From contig DATFCQ010000200.1 in the NCBI GenBank assembly GCA_035252905.1, positions 1-23,353 on the forward strand: DNA of 23,353 nt, written 5' to 3'. Made by a program: the position numbers and the translations under genes. The stretch comes from AP-15 sp035252905 (GTDB taxonomy: Bacteria > Pseudomonadota > Alphaproteobacteria > ATCC43930 > CGMCC-115725). Numbering within the stretch: position 1 is the first letter of the stretch; each line of letters starts with the position of its first letter. Under the pieces are notes generated by a model. The model was not told the origin of the DNA. It ran no database searches and saw nothing but the letters and a program-made list of their open reading frames with translations. This document shows positions 1-6,793 of this stretch, piece after piece.

Positions 1-1
1 C

Positions 2-195
2 GCGGCTATGGGCGGGATTGAGCCGACGCTCCTCCCATACCCCCGCGGCCCGGACGCTTGACCAGCCCTCCGCCAGTGCCAAAAATATGCCCGCCAGCGA
101 GGCTCCGCTGCCGGGCGAGATCATCTCGGAACCCTGGGCGATATCATCGCGGATTGCCTGGGCGACTTCGTCGGAATCCGCATCCAAAGCAGGAT
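2..195 (-). pseudogene. Coding-like remnant running off the left edge, function unknown
   Basis: Reading the minus strand from about 195 down to the window edge gives about 65 codons without a stop. The composition is protein-like: an acidic stretch containing DEVAQAIRDDIAQGSEM, then SGASLAGIFLALAEGWSS, then AAGVWEERRLNPAHSR. It is in a different frame from the IS5 fragment and begins where the transposase similarity ends, near position 190. The simplest reading is that the transposon fragment replaced the 5' part of this gene. I do not recognise the family, and no convincing start codon or ribosome site is visible. It could also be a chance open frame in GC-rich DNA. Confidence 0.3.
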
Positions 196-369
196 GAAAC
201 CGATGATGATCATAGTGAGGTAATTAACGGCGCGTTTCTTATAGCGAGTGGCGACCCGGCGATGCTGCTTCAGGCGGTTGATCAGGCGCTCAACCCGGTT
301 GCGCTCACGGTAGGCCGCACGATCGAAGCGCGGGTTGCGGCGCTGGTCAGATTTGGTCTCCGAAAGCAA
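121..369 (-). pseudogene. IS5-family transposase, C-terminal fragment
   Basis: The minus-strand product carries the C-terminal signature of IS5-type DDE transposases: RFDRAAYRERNRVERLINRL, then KQHRRVATRY and a hydrophobic tail ending in IIIGFILLWM. The conserved YRERNRVE segment contains the last catalytic Glu of the DDE triad. Only about 60 to 80 residues remain; an in-frame stop lies upstream near position 400, and the N-terminal two thirds with the two catalytic Asp residues are absent. The last 25 or so codons (121-190) no longer look like transposase and overlap another reading frame. No terminal inverted repeats were found. This is an immobile relic, not an active element. Confidence 0.75.
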
Positions 370-522
370 TGATCCGGGCTCTGGCCGCGAGGACCTTCAC
401 GATCCTCTATTCGGGGCAAAGCGATCGGGAATCGCAGTGCTGCAAGAACTTCATCCGAATTGCGGCCGACGATGCCGCGCGGCGGGTGGGTGAGCGGCGG
501 AGCGTTGACCGGCGGCGAGAAT

Positions 523-550
523 TTGACTACCTCGGGATATGTCATATGTA
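523..550 (+). promoter_or_regulatory. Candidate promoter/operator of the toxin-antitoxin pair
   Basis: A TTGACT hexamer (523-528) is followed 16 bp later by TATGTA (545-550). An inverted repeat ATATG-T-CATAT (537-547) overlaps the putative -10. VapB-type antitoxins with their toxins commonly repress their own operon by binding such palindromes. The assignment is by position and pattern only; the hexamers are imperfect matches. Confidence 0.3.
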
Positions 551-568
551 TATCCGTAAAGGCGCGCA

Positions 569-790
569 ATGGCGAGAACGACCCTGTTTCGCAGCAACCG
601 ATCGCAGGCGGTGCGGCTTCCGAAGGACGTCGCCTTCCCTGCCGAGGTTCGGGAGGTCGAGATCCTGCGCATCGGTCGCCAGCGGGTTATCGTCCCGGCC
701 GATGCGGTTTGGGACGACTTTTTCGCGGCGCCGGGCATCGACCTCGGCGAGCGGGACCAGCCGCCGGTGCAGGAGCGCGAGGCGCTCTGA
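569..790 (+). CDS. vapB: VapB-type antitoxin (AbrB/SpoVT fold)
   Basis: This 73-residue protein has the N-terminal swapped-hairpin DNA-binding domain of VapB/AbrB antitoxins. Residues 1-45 contain TLFRSNRSQAVRLPKDVAFP and a following EVEILRIGRQRVIVP strand pair. The acidic C-terminal tail (about 46-73) is the part expected to wrap around the toxin. It would neutralise the downstream PIN ribonuclease and bind the operon promoter. The start at 569 follows an AAAGG-like ribosome site. Its TGA stop touches the ATG of the toxin gene with no spacer, the usual translational coupling of such pairs. Length and order fit the family well. Confidence 0.85.
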   Translation: MARTTLFRSNRSQAVRLPKDVAFPAEVREVEILRIGRQRVIVPADAVWDDFFAAPGIDLGERDQPPVQEREAL

Positions 791-1225
791 ATGCTGCGCT
801 ACATGCTCGACACCAATCTCTGCATTCGGGTTCTGCGCGACCGGCCGCCGGAACTGCGGGGGCGCTTCAACGACGAGGCGGAGGCGCTCTGCACCTCGAC
901 CGTGGTTCTGAGCGAATTGCTGTACGGGGCTGCGAAATCGGCAAAGCCGGTCGAGAACCGGCGTGCGGTCGAGGGGTTTGCCGCCCGGCTTGCGGTCCTG
1001 CCGTTCGACGGCGATGCCGCAGCCCATACGGGGGAGATCAGGGCGGCGCTGGAGCGGCGCGGGCAGCCGATCGGCGCCTGTGACCTGCTGATCGCCGGTC
1101 ACGCCCGCAGCCGCGGCCTGATCGTGGTCACGACCGATCTCGACGATTTCGGCCGGGTCGAGGGGCTGCGCTGCGAGGATTGGCTTGCGGATGCCGAGAG
1201 GCGATCGCGCGATGATCCATCCTGA
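791..1225 (+). CDS. vapC: VapC-type PIN-domain ribonuclease toxin
   Basis: This 144-residue PIN-domain protein is expected to cleave tRNA or other RNA with Mg2+/Mn2+ and to arrest growth when free of antitoxin. The four acidic positions of the active site are visible: Asp7 in MLDTNLCI, Glu42 in VLSELLYG, Asp98 in IGACDLLIAGHA and Asp116 in VVTTDLDDFGRVEGL. The last motif reads TTD where many VapC proteins have TNN, a tolerated variation. It starts directly after the antitoxin stop. Length is usual or slightly long, with about 12 extra C-terminal residues. The catalytic set is intact, so the toxin is probably functional. The RNA target cannot be told from sequence. Confidence 0.88.
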   Translation: MLRYMLDTNLCIRVLRDRPPELRGRFNDEAEALCTSTVVLSELLYGAAKSAKPVENRRAVEGFAARLAVLPFDGDAAAHTGEIRAALERRGQPIGACDLLIAGHARSRGLIVVTTDLDDFGRVEGLRCEDWLADAERRSRDDPS

Positions 1226-1443
1226 CCGCCACGGGTTTGGCGCGGGGCTGCCCAACGTCGTATGGCCGACGATATGGAGCCCGTCGCCGCCGCGCTCCGC
1301 CCGCCGGCCGCTTCGATTTCGGAAGGCGATTTGCCGTTGCCCGAGCCGGGCAAAGGGACGATCCTGTCCTTGGAACCGACAGGGATCTGGGGGAATTGTC
1401 GGGTAGAGGGCAAACGACAACATTGATCCTTGGGGGAAATACA

Positions 1444-2325
1444 ATGCCGCGCCTTTCGCTGCTTCTGTTGTCGATCATTGGCTTCATGGCGGCACTCGTT
1501 GAACCCGGGTTTTCGGCGAATGTGAAGATCACGCCGCTCGGCAGTTACGATGGCGAATTCTGTGCGCTTGATCGCGCCATGGTTTTTGAAGATCCCGACG
1601 GGACCCGGATTCTGTACGATGCGGGGCGCACGGTCCGCGGGCCCGACGATCCGCGGCTGGGCAAGATCGACGGCGTGCTGCTCAGCCACGTCCACGCAGA
1701 CCATTTGGGCGACATGCATTCGTCGATGGCGAACGCGGGCGATTGCGCCCATCCGAAATTTGACGTCAAGGACACGCCGAGCTCGAACACCGAAAAAATC
1801 GTGATCGCAAAGAAGGCAAAATTCTTTGTCGGCGGCGAGATGAATAGCTGGTTCGGCACGAGAATTCCGGCGGCTGGCGGCGACAAAAGCCAGGTGGTCA
1901 CCCTTCGCTTCGGAGCCATGAGCAAGCTTGGCGGAGTCTCCCTCTGGAGCATACCGGCCGCGCACAGCAACGGCATCAGTCCGGCTTTCCTCAGCGGCGA
2001 TCTCGCCAGGCAGATGCAGACCAACGGCTTGACCGCTTACGTTGGGCCGCCCGGCGGCTATGTATTGCGCTTCTCGAACGGCCTCACGGTCTATCTGTCG
2101 GGTGACACCGGCGTGATCGCGGATCAGGATCTCGTGGTCAGACGAGAGTTCCATGCGACGTTGGCTGTCTTGAATATTGGCAACGTTTTTACAACCGGTC
2201 CGACTGAAGCTGCTTATGTCATCAACGAATTGGTCAAACCGAATGCAGCAATTCCTTCACACGCGAATGAAATGGCCACCAAAGACGGCAAGTTGCTGCC
2301 AGGTACAAAAACAGCAGCAGCTTAA
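1444..2325 (+). CDS. Exported metallo-beta-lactamase-fold hydrolase, C-terminus probably truncated
   Basis: The 293-residue product begins with a signal peptide (MPRLSLLLLSIIGFMAALVE, cleavage likely near SA-N at 25-26), so it should act in the periplasm. The metallo-beta-lactamase metal motif is present at residues 81-87 (SHVHADH: His82, His84, Asp86, His87). A later LSGDTG supplies the bridging Asp and IPSHANE a late metal His, so both zinc sites look complete. Substrate is unknown; relatives are annotated only as MBL-fold hydrolases. The start at 1444 was chosen because it gives the signal peptide; an upstream in-frame start at 1237 would bury it. The protein stops after GTKTAAA, where I would expect roughly 30 more residues of final strand and helix. 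The stop lies 3 bp before a small transposon-like repeat, so the 3' end was probably lost or rearranged there. Confidence 0.75.
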   Translation: MPRLSLLLLSIIGFMAALVEPGFSANVKITPLGSYDGEFCALDRAMVFEDPDGTRILYDAGRTVRGPDDPRLGKIDGVLLSHVHADHLGDMHSSMANAGDCAHPKFDVKDTPSSNTEKIVIAKKAKFFVGGEMNSWFGTRIPAAGGDKSQVVTLRFGAMSKLGGVSLWSIPAAHSNGISPAFLSGDLARQMQTNGLTAYVGPPGGYVLRFSNGLTVYLSGDTGVIADQDLVVRREFHATLAVLNIGNVFTTGPTEAAYVINELVKPNAAIPSHANEMATKDGKLLPGTKTAAA

Positions 2326-2330
2326 ACTTA

Positions 2331-2445
2331 GTGGTGCATCCGGCAAATTGAGTGAGATTTTCAGGCTGCGGAAGGCTGATACCATGCCGTGCCGCCCTGG
2401 GGCCGCTGTCGCTCCGGGGGCCCCCTTATTTATCGGATGCACCAC
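2331..2445. repeat. MITE-like element: 12-bp terminal inverted repeats with TTA target duplication
   Basis: GTGGTGCATCCG at 2331-2342 is exactly matched in reverse complement by CGGATGCACCAC at 2434-2445. Each end is flanked on the outside by TTA in direct orientation (2328-2330 and 2446-2448), as expected of a 3-bp target-site duplication. The 91-bp interior has no coding capacity. The element sits immediately after the stop of the metallo-hydrolase gene. It is either a miniature inverted-repeat transposable element or the joined ends of a deleted insertion sequence; the parent family was not recognised. Confidence 0.6.
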
Positions 2446-2468
2446 TTATACCAGATCCCGATGAGTAG

Positions 2469-2606
2469 AACCCTTAAATCAATTAGAGACGTCATGGCCG
2501 GGCTTGACCCGGCCATCCACGTGCCTGAAATAGACGCCGGAGGCTATAGCAAAGGCGTGGATGCCCGGCACAAGGCCGGGCATGACGATTTCCAGTTATA
2601 AGGGTT
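2469..2606. repeat. Long palindromic intergenic repeat, copy 1
   Basis: The core runs from GTCATGGCCGGGCTTGACCC (2491) to a matching GGCATGAC ending near 2586. The inner arms GGCCATCCACG and CGTGGATGCC form a long imperfect hairpin. The outer flanks AACCCTTA (2469-2476) and TAAGGGTT (2599-2606) extend the symmetry. Palindromes with this wording are frequent between genes in Bradyrhizobium and related alphaproteobacteria (recalled, not searched). Such repeats can act as transcript-end hairpins. Confidence 0.7.
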
Positions 2607-2673
2607 GTCTTCATCAAGATTTGGTATTAGGCATCGTCAGAAAATGATTGCATTGCCTCAGTCGCAATACAGC

Positions 2674-2784
2674 GTCATGGCCGGACTTGATCCGGCCATC
2701 CACGCGTCTGCATCACACAATATCTTTCAAAGGCTTGATGCTGGCCCTGCCGCGTGGATGCCCGGGACGAGCCCGGGCATGACG
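2674..2784. repeat. Long palindromic intergenic repeat, copy 2
   Basis: This is the same family as the copy about 70 bp upstream: GTCATGGCCGGACTTGATCC at 2674 and GGATGCCCGGG...GCCCGGGCATGAC ending at 2784. The two copies agree at the arms but differ completely in the loop, as expected when the stem is selected or mobilised while the loop drifts. It lacks the outer AACCCTTA flank seen in copy 1. Confidence 0.7.
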
Positions 2785-2828
2785 ATATGACTTCATAGCG
2801 ATTATTCTTGTACAAGCCCTTACTGGAT

Positions 2829-2845
2829 TGTTTCCGGACGGACAC
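2829..2845. repeat. 17-bp dispersed repeat word (TGTTTCCGGACGGACAC)
   Basis: This 17-mer is the exact reverse complement of 12238-12254 and matches 12458-12474 at 16 of 17 positions. All three copies lie next to long intergenic palindromes. It may be the end sequence of a small mobile or repeat element, here present as a single end. Confidence 0.55.
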
Positions 2846-3011
2846 GAAGACATGGCCGGTGTGGGGCAGGCAACGCGTTGGCTGCCGGCGGAGGGTAGGC
2901 CACCCTCCTCCCGGACATCGAATGACGGCGATGCGCCGTCAGCCCATCGGATGGTCTGGAAAACAGAGGCTCCGTGTGCCACGCTGGGGTCGAGGTAACC
3001 GGAGGTGTGCG

Positions 3012-4292
3012 ATGAGCCAGTTCGAGGTCGCCGACAACCACGTCGCGGTGGATACGGAGAGAGCCATGTCGGCCTATGTGCCGCCGCTCCAACGCACGGA
3101 AGGGCAGCCGCCGCCGATCGCGGCGCATGGCGGGCTGTCCTACATGGCGTTCGACCGGGACGGCGATGCGGGAACCGCCGCGGCGCTCAGGGACGCGCTC
3201 GCGGAGATCGCCGAGGGCGAGGGCCAGCGCGTCATCGACATGATCGACAAGGCCCCGCCGGGCCCGATCAAGACCAAATGGGGTCTCGGGTTCCGCGACT
3301 GGGACGAGTGTGTACGCTACATCCGCCAGTCGAACAGCCTCAAAGCCCCGCCGGGCGGCGTGGCGCTGCCGCTGCCCTATACCGTCTACGAGCGGCCGAG
3401 CTACTCGGTCGTCCCGTCCAACGCGCTCTGGCGCGACCCGGCGCGCGCCGACGTCGCGGCGCTCCTGCGCCAGAACGATGCGGACAACCGGCGGCGCAAC
3501 CTGTTTTTCCCGCAGGTGCTGCGCGACGCGCGGCGCATCGGCGAGTACTATCCGGGCCTCTCGCCCGACAGCCCCGAATGCATGGACCGGCTCGGCCTGT
3601 CGCTGGCGCACCTCGAGTCCAAGTGCTCGAACATCTACGATTCGGCGGAGGTGGAGCGCGTGTTCTACCCCGAGATCGAGAAGCTCCTGCTCGAATTCTT
3701 CCCGGATGCGACCGATGCGCTGGTCTACAACCACGATGTCTTCGACAAGGACTACGCAGGCGACCGCACCGAAGATCAGGACGGCAAGAACCCGGGCGTC
3801 AACGCCAATTACGCCAACCTCGTGCACAACGACCTGAACGACAACAGCGGCCGCGTGCGCTGCCGCGAACTGCTGACCCGGAACCTGCGGAACTTCGGGC
3901 GCCCGCAGCACTACACCGAGGAAGAGGCCGACCGGAAGATGTCGCGCCGGTTCATGTCGATCAACCTCGCCAAGCCGATAGAAACAATCGAGCAGTTTCC
4001 CTTCGTGCTCTGCGCCTGGCCGTCCTTCGCCGACCAGCCCTACATCAACAACTACCGGATCTACGACGACCGCGTCGGCGAGACCACCCGCTTCACCTAC
4101 CGTCCCGATCACGAGTGGTACTGGTTTCCCCGGCAAAAGCCGACCGAGGTCTCCATGCTCAAATGCTATGATTCTGTGACCGACGGCTCGGTCTCGCGCT
4201 GGTCCTTCCATACGGCTTGCGTCGACCCGACCGCGCCCGCCGACGCCCGATGCCGCAAGAACGTCGTGGTCCGGTCCTTTGTCTTCTTCTAG
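3012..4292 (+). CDS. CmcJ/NvfI-family oxidoreductase (putative non-haem Fe/2-oxoglutarate enzyme)
   Basis: This 426-residue protein resembles the CmcJ/NvfI/AsaB family, putative hydroxylases or desaturases found in fungal and bacterial secondary metabolism (cephamycin CmcJ, fungal AsaB, GA4 desaturase). The diagnostic parts are in order: YERPSYSVVP (about 127-136), NLVHNDLNDNSG (269-280) with His272 and Asp274 as likely iron ligands, CAWPSF (334-339), and HEWYWFPRQKPTEVSMLKCY (about 367-386). The last is followed by SFHTAC with His400 as a likely third ligand and a final conserved Arg421. The start at 3012 has a strong ribosome site (GGAGG, 3001-3005); an alternative ATG lies at 3066. It is soluble, with no signal peptide. 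The VOC gene downstream may be cotranscribed. Substrate unknown. Family assignment is fairly sure, reaction is not. Confidence 0.75.
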   Translation: MSQFEVADNHVAVDTERAMSAYVPPLQRTEGQPPPIAAHGGLSYMAFDRDGDAGTAAALRDALAEIAEGEGQRVIDMIDKAPPGPIKTKWGLGFRDWDECVRYIRQSNSLKAPPGGVALPLPYTVYERPSYSVVPSNALWRDPARADVAALLRQNDADNRRRNLFFPQVLRDARRIGEYYPGLSPDSPECMDRLGLSLAHLESKCSNIYDSAEVERVFYPEIEKLLLEFFPDATDALVYNHDVFDKDYAGDRTEDQDGKNPGVNANYANLVHNDLNDNSGRVRCRELLTRNLRNFGRPQHYTEEEADRKMSRRFMSINLAKPIETIEQFPFVLCAWPSFADQPYINNYRIYDDRVGETTRFTYRPDHEWYWFPRQKPTEVSMLKCYDSVTDGSVSRWSFHTACVDPTAPADARCRKNVVVRSFVFF

Positions 4293-4375
4293 GAAGACGG
4301 GGAGAGGAAGCGGACATCGGTATCGTGGTCTCTGGCGATCGGATGACCGCTCAGGACGGATTGTGTTGAAGAAGT

Positions 4376-4414
4376 CCCTAGATGATCGGCTCGCCTGGTG
4401 CGGATCATCTAGGG
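4376..4414. promoter_or_regulatory. Perfect 12-bp inverted repeat upstream of the VOC gene
   Basis: CCCTAGATGATC (4376-4387) and GATCATCTAGGG (4403-4414) are exact reverse complements separated by 15 bp. The structure lies between two genes of the same direction and 28 bp before the VOC start. It has no T-run after it, so it could be an operator or an RNA hairpin limiting read-through from the upstream oxidoreductase gene. Confidence 0.45.
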
Positions 4415-4442
4415 TGTCAGGACTTGAAGAGGAGAGAACGTG

Positions 4443-4820
4443 ATGTTCAGCCATGTAATGATCGGAAGCAACGACATTGCCCGGTCGAAGAAATTCTACG
4501 ACGCCCTGTTCACCGCGATAGGCGCTGCGCCTGGGACTGAGGACACCGCGAGAGGCCGATTGGCCTACACGCACAATGGGGCGCGCTTCATGGTGACCAA
4601 GCCCATCGACGGCAAGCCGGCCTCGGCTGCCAACGGCGGCACGATCGGCTTTGCGGTAGGCGATGTGAAACTGGCCGAAGCGTGGCACAAAGCCGGGGTC
4701 GCAAATGGCGGCACGTCAATCGAGGACCCGCCGGGCGTGCGTCCTAATGGGGCCTATCTCGCTTATCTTCGCGATCCCGATGGAAACAAATTGGTCGCGG
4801 TTGCTCGTCCGGCGACCTGA
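4443..4820 (+). CDS. VOC-superfamily (glyoxalase/bleomycin-resistance-like) protein
   Basis: The 125-residue product has one vicinal-oxygen-chelate domain made of two beta-alpha-beta-beta-beta modules. The first begins FSHVMIGSNDIARSKKFYDA (residues 2-21) with a metal-binding His4. The second begins about residue 65 at TIGFAVGDV and closes with the typical YLRDPDGNKLVAV near the end. Such proteins are small metal-dependent lyases, dioxygenases or drug-binding proteins; the sequence does not decide between these. The ATG at 4443 is preceded by AGGAGAG. It follows the CmcJ-like gene after 150 bp containing a perfect inverted repeat, and ends just before a strong hairpin, so it may be the last gene of a two-gene transcript. 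Cytoplasmic. Confidence 0.8.
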   Translation: MFSHVMIGSNDIARSKKFYDALFTAIGAAPGTEDTARGRLAYTHNGARFMVTKPIDGKPASAANGGTIGFAVGDVKLAEAWHKAGVANGGTSIEDPPGVRPNGAYLAYLRDPDGNKLVAVARPAT

Positions 4821-4837
4821 TCCTCTCTAGAGCTTGT

Positions 4838-4867
4838 AGAGAACCGCCCGGTTGGGCGGTTCTCTTA
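4838..4867. terminator. Hairpin terminator between convergent genes
   Basis: AGAGAACCGCCC (4838-4849), a GGTT loop and GGGCGGTTCTCT (4854-4865) form a perfect 12-bp stem, followed by a short TCTCTTA tail. It lies 17 bp after the VOC stop and 80 bp from the end of the convergent HAD gene. It is likely the terminator of the VOC transcript; the T-run is weak. Confidence 0.7.
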
Positions 4868-4949
4868 AGCATCGGCCGGCGGTTTGGTTGAGAGGCCTTC
4901 GGGCCCTACAGCAACGGGCGAGATGCGCCGCTTCCGGTCATTTTCGATT

Positions 4950-5573
4950 TTATATATGCCCCAAGAGCCCGTGCTCGGCGAGAAACTGTCTCAGGGTTGC
5001 CACGCCTGTATAATGATGCGCAGTCCAACCGAAAGTTCGAGCGGCTTCGACATTCCTAACTGTGTCGTCGATAAGGCAGAGTTGAGACGGAGCGAGGGTC
5101 AGTTGGTGTTCGATAAAACGGTAATATCCTTCCTCTGGTTTTAGAAAGCCAATGGCGCTGGAAGCGAAAAGTCGGCGAATGCGTGGGGCGAACAGACTGG
5201 CGATGCGGGTTGCGCGGAGCGGTTCTTGATTAGTGCCGATGCAGTCGCGGGCGGGAGACAGGTGAGCGGCTACTTCCCAATTCACGCTGCTGTCTTTTTC
5301 CAACCAATAGGTAATGTAATCGTCAGGCGTTATAGTGCTGCCGCTAATGGCAAGCGCTTCAATGATATGCGTGCGTGTGTCGCGAGTGCCGCGCAGAACG
5401 TCATCCCAGCCTGCAAAGATATGATCCAAAACCGCGATATCAATTTTCAAATCCTCCACAATAGTTTTTGACCATAGAAACCTGCCATGTTGGTCAAACG
5501 TATTGAACAGTACGCCGTCGGCGTCCCAAATAATGGTGTCGATGATCGATGTCGTCTGCAATGTATTCATCAT
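4950..5573 (-). CDS. HAD-like hydrolase (phosphatase, subfamily IA type)
   Basis: The 207-residue protein carries the haloacid-dehalogenase motifs in order. Motif I is IIWDADGVLFNT (Asp17 nucleophile, Asp19 acid/base). A candidate Thr for motif II lies in IGTNQEP, the motif III Lys in GFLKPEEGYYRF, and motif IV in LCLIDDTVRNVEAA with two Asp residues. A helical cap domain lies between motifs I and II. Expected activity is Mg2+-dependent hydrolysis of a phosphate ester; the substrate is unknown. Two adjacent ATG codons (5573 and 5570) follow an AGAGG site. Its base composition is visibly less GC-rich than the flanking genes, and it stands alone between a convergent VOC gene and the end of the pterin-like gene run, which hints at separate acquisition. 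Confidence 0.8.
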   Translation of the reverse strand: MMNTLQTTSIIDTIIWDADGVLFNTFDQHGRFLWSKTIVEDLKIDIAVLDHIFAGWDDVLRGTRDTRTHIIEALAISGSTITPDDYITYWLEKDSSVNWEVAAHLSPARDCIGTNQEPLRATRIASLFAPRIRRLFASSAIGFLKPEEGYYRFIEHQLTLAPSQLCLIDDTVRNVEAARTFGWTAHHYTGVATLRQFLAEHGLLGHI

Positions 5574-5686
5574 TCCTCTTAGAGTTGCATAACTTGGAGA
5601 ACAATCGACGTGTTATGATAAGAGGCTCTGAATACCACAGCCGGTTTTTAGAATATATTGCACTACCCTATTCGTAGAATGCACAC

Positions 5687-6793
5687 TCATGACGGCGGAG
5701 GCAGCGTTACAAGGCGATCGAATGCCGCTTCCCAATCGGCGATCGCCCGCGGCCAATCGGGGAGGCGGGCGCCCGCCTCGCGCGAGCCGGCAGCCAGCCG
5801 GGTTGCCAGCCGCGGATCCGCGATGACCCGCCGCACGGCCTGTGCCAGCGCCGCCGGATCGCCGGGCGGAACCAACAGACCAGCCGACGGCGGCACGGTC
5901 TCGGGTATCGCTCCGGCGATTGTCGCAATCACCGGCAAGCCATTCGCCATCGCCTCCGCATAAACCATGCCGTAGCCTTCGTGGAACGAAGGCAGGACAA
6001 AGGCGTCGGCTGCGCCGTAAGCCGCCGCGACGGCTGCGGGCGCCCGCTCGCCGGCGAGGGTGATGCGGCGTTCGAGACCCGCGGCGGCGATCGTCTGTCG
6101 AACCGCCTCCGCCGTTGCCGGATCGCGCTCGAGCGACCCGATGCACAGCAATGTCCACTCCAGATCGCAGAGCTGGGCCAGCGCCGCGACGAGCACGCTG
6201 TGACCCTTGAGCGGCACCAGGTTCGCCACGCAGAGCAGCGCGCGAACCGGGCCTCGCCGCGGTCTCGGAGGCTCGTGCGGCTTCGCCGTCCCCGGCGGGG
6301 CAATGGCGATCCGGTCAGGAGAGACGCCATACCTCGCGATCGTGGCGGCGGTTTTCCGGCTCGCACAGAGGACGCCGCGAAGCCGTAACAGCAGCGCAGC
6401 CTCGCGCTGCGCGGCCCGCTTCGCCGCAGCCGGCGAAAGACCGGTTTCATGTGCCAGCGGGCCATGGACCAGGGCGATAAGCCGCAGGCGGCGCGCATGC
6501 GCCACCACCACCTCCCCGAGATTGGCAAGGACGAGGCCGTCGACGACGGTCGGCGTGCCGTCGGCGACGGCGGCGAGCACTGCCTCCTCCCCTCGCGGAT
6601 CCCGTGCTGCAAGCTCGACGACTCGCACGACCCGGTCGCGCGCACGCAAACCTTCGACAATATGACGGTCGAACAGATATCCGCCGGTGAGTTGATCGAG
6701 CCGCCCCGGGGCGATGAAGACGAGCTCTCGGTGAAGCCGATCTTCGCCTGCCGCCTCACGGGTGCGCGAAGCGAAGGCCGGGATCTCGGTCAT
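5687..6793 (-). CDS. GT4-family glycosyltransferase
   Basis: The 368-residue protein has the two Rossmann domains of GT-B glycosyltransferases. The N-terminal acceptor domain contains FIAPGRLDQLTGGYLFDRHI (about 26-45). The C-terminal nucleotide-sugar domain starts near ALLCVANLVPLKGHSVL (Lys196). The signature EX7E is Glu272 to Glu280 in SFHEGYGMVYAEAM, followed by NGLPVIA. It should transfer a sugar from a nucleotide donor with retention of configuration, in the cytoplasm. Its ATG overlaps the stop of the PTPS-like gene as ATGA (6790-6793), so the two are translationally coupled. This placement, as last gene of the pterin/flavin-like run, suggests glycosylation of that pathway's product rather than of a cell-surface polymer. 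Acceptor and donor are not known. Confidence 0.82.
   Translation of the reverse strand: MTEIPAFASRTREAAGEDRLHRELVFIAPGRLDQLTGGYLFDRHIVEGLRARDRVVRVVELAARDPRGEEAVLAAVADGTPTVVDGLVLANLGEVVVAHARRLRLIALVHGPLAHETGLSPAAAKRAAQREAALLLRLRGVLCASRKTAATIARYGVSPDRIAIAPPGTAKPHEPPRPRRGPVRALLCVANLVPLKGHSVLVAALAQLCDLEWTLLCIGSLERDPATAEAVRQTIAAAGLERRITLAGERAPAAVAAAYGAADAFVLPSFHEGYGMVYAEAMANGLPVIATIAGAIPETVPPSAGLLVPPGDPAALAQAVRRVIADPRLATRLAAGSREAGARLPDWPRAIADWEAAFDRLVTLPPPS

Noticed and set aside
542..1444. Long minus-strand frame across the toxin-antitoxin genes
   Set aside because: The plus strand holds a well-formed vapBC pair with catalytic residues; the antisense frame shows no family pattern.
2469..2784. 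Direct repeats considered as a CRISPR array
   Set aside because: There are only two copies, each a long palindrome of unequal length, with no regular spacers and no cas genes.
2890..2908. GGAGGGT-AGGCC-ACCCTCC hairpin as a terminator or riboswitch
   Set aside because: The stem is only 7 bp, with no T-run and no riboswitch-like conserved core; it may be part of a short intergenic repeat only.
2820..4688. A 622-codon open frame on the minus strand
   Set aside because: It is antisense to the CmcJ-like gene and part of the VOC gene. The plus-strand genes have clear family motifs and ribosome sites, so this is a GC-driven shadow frame.
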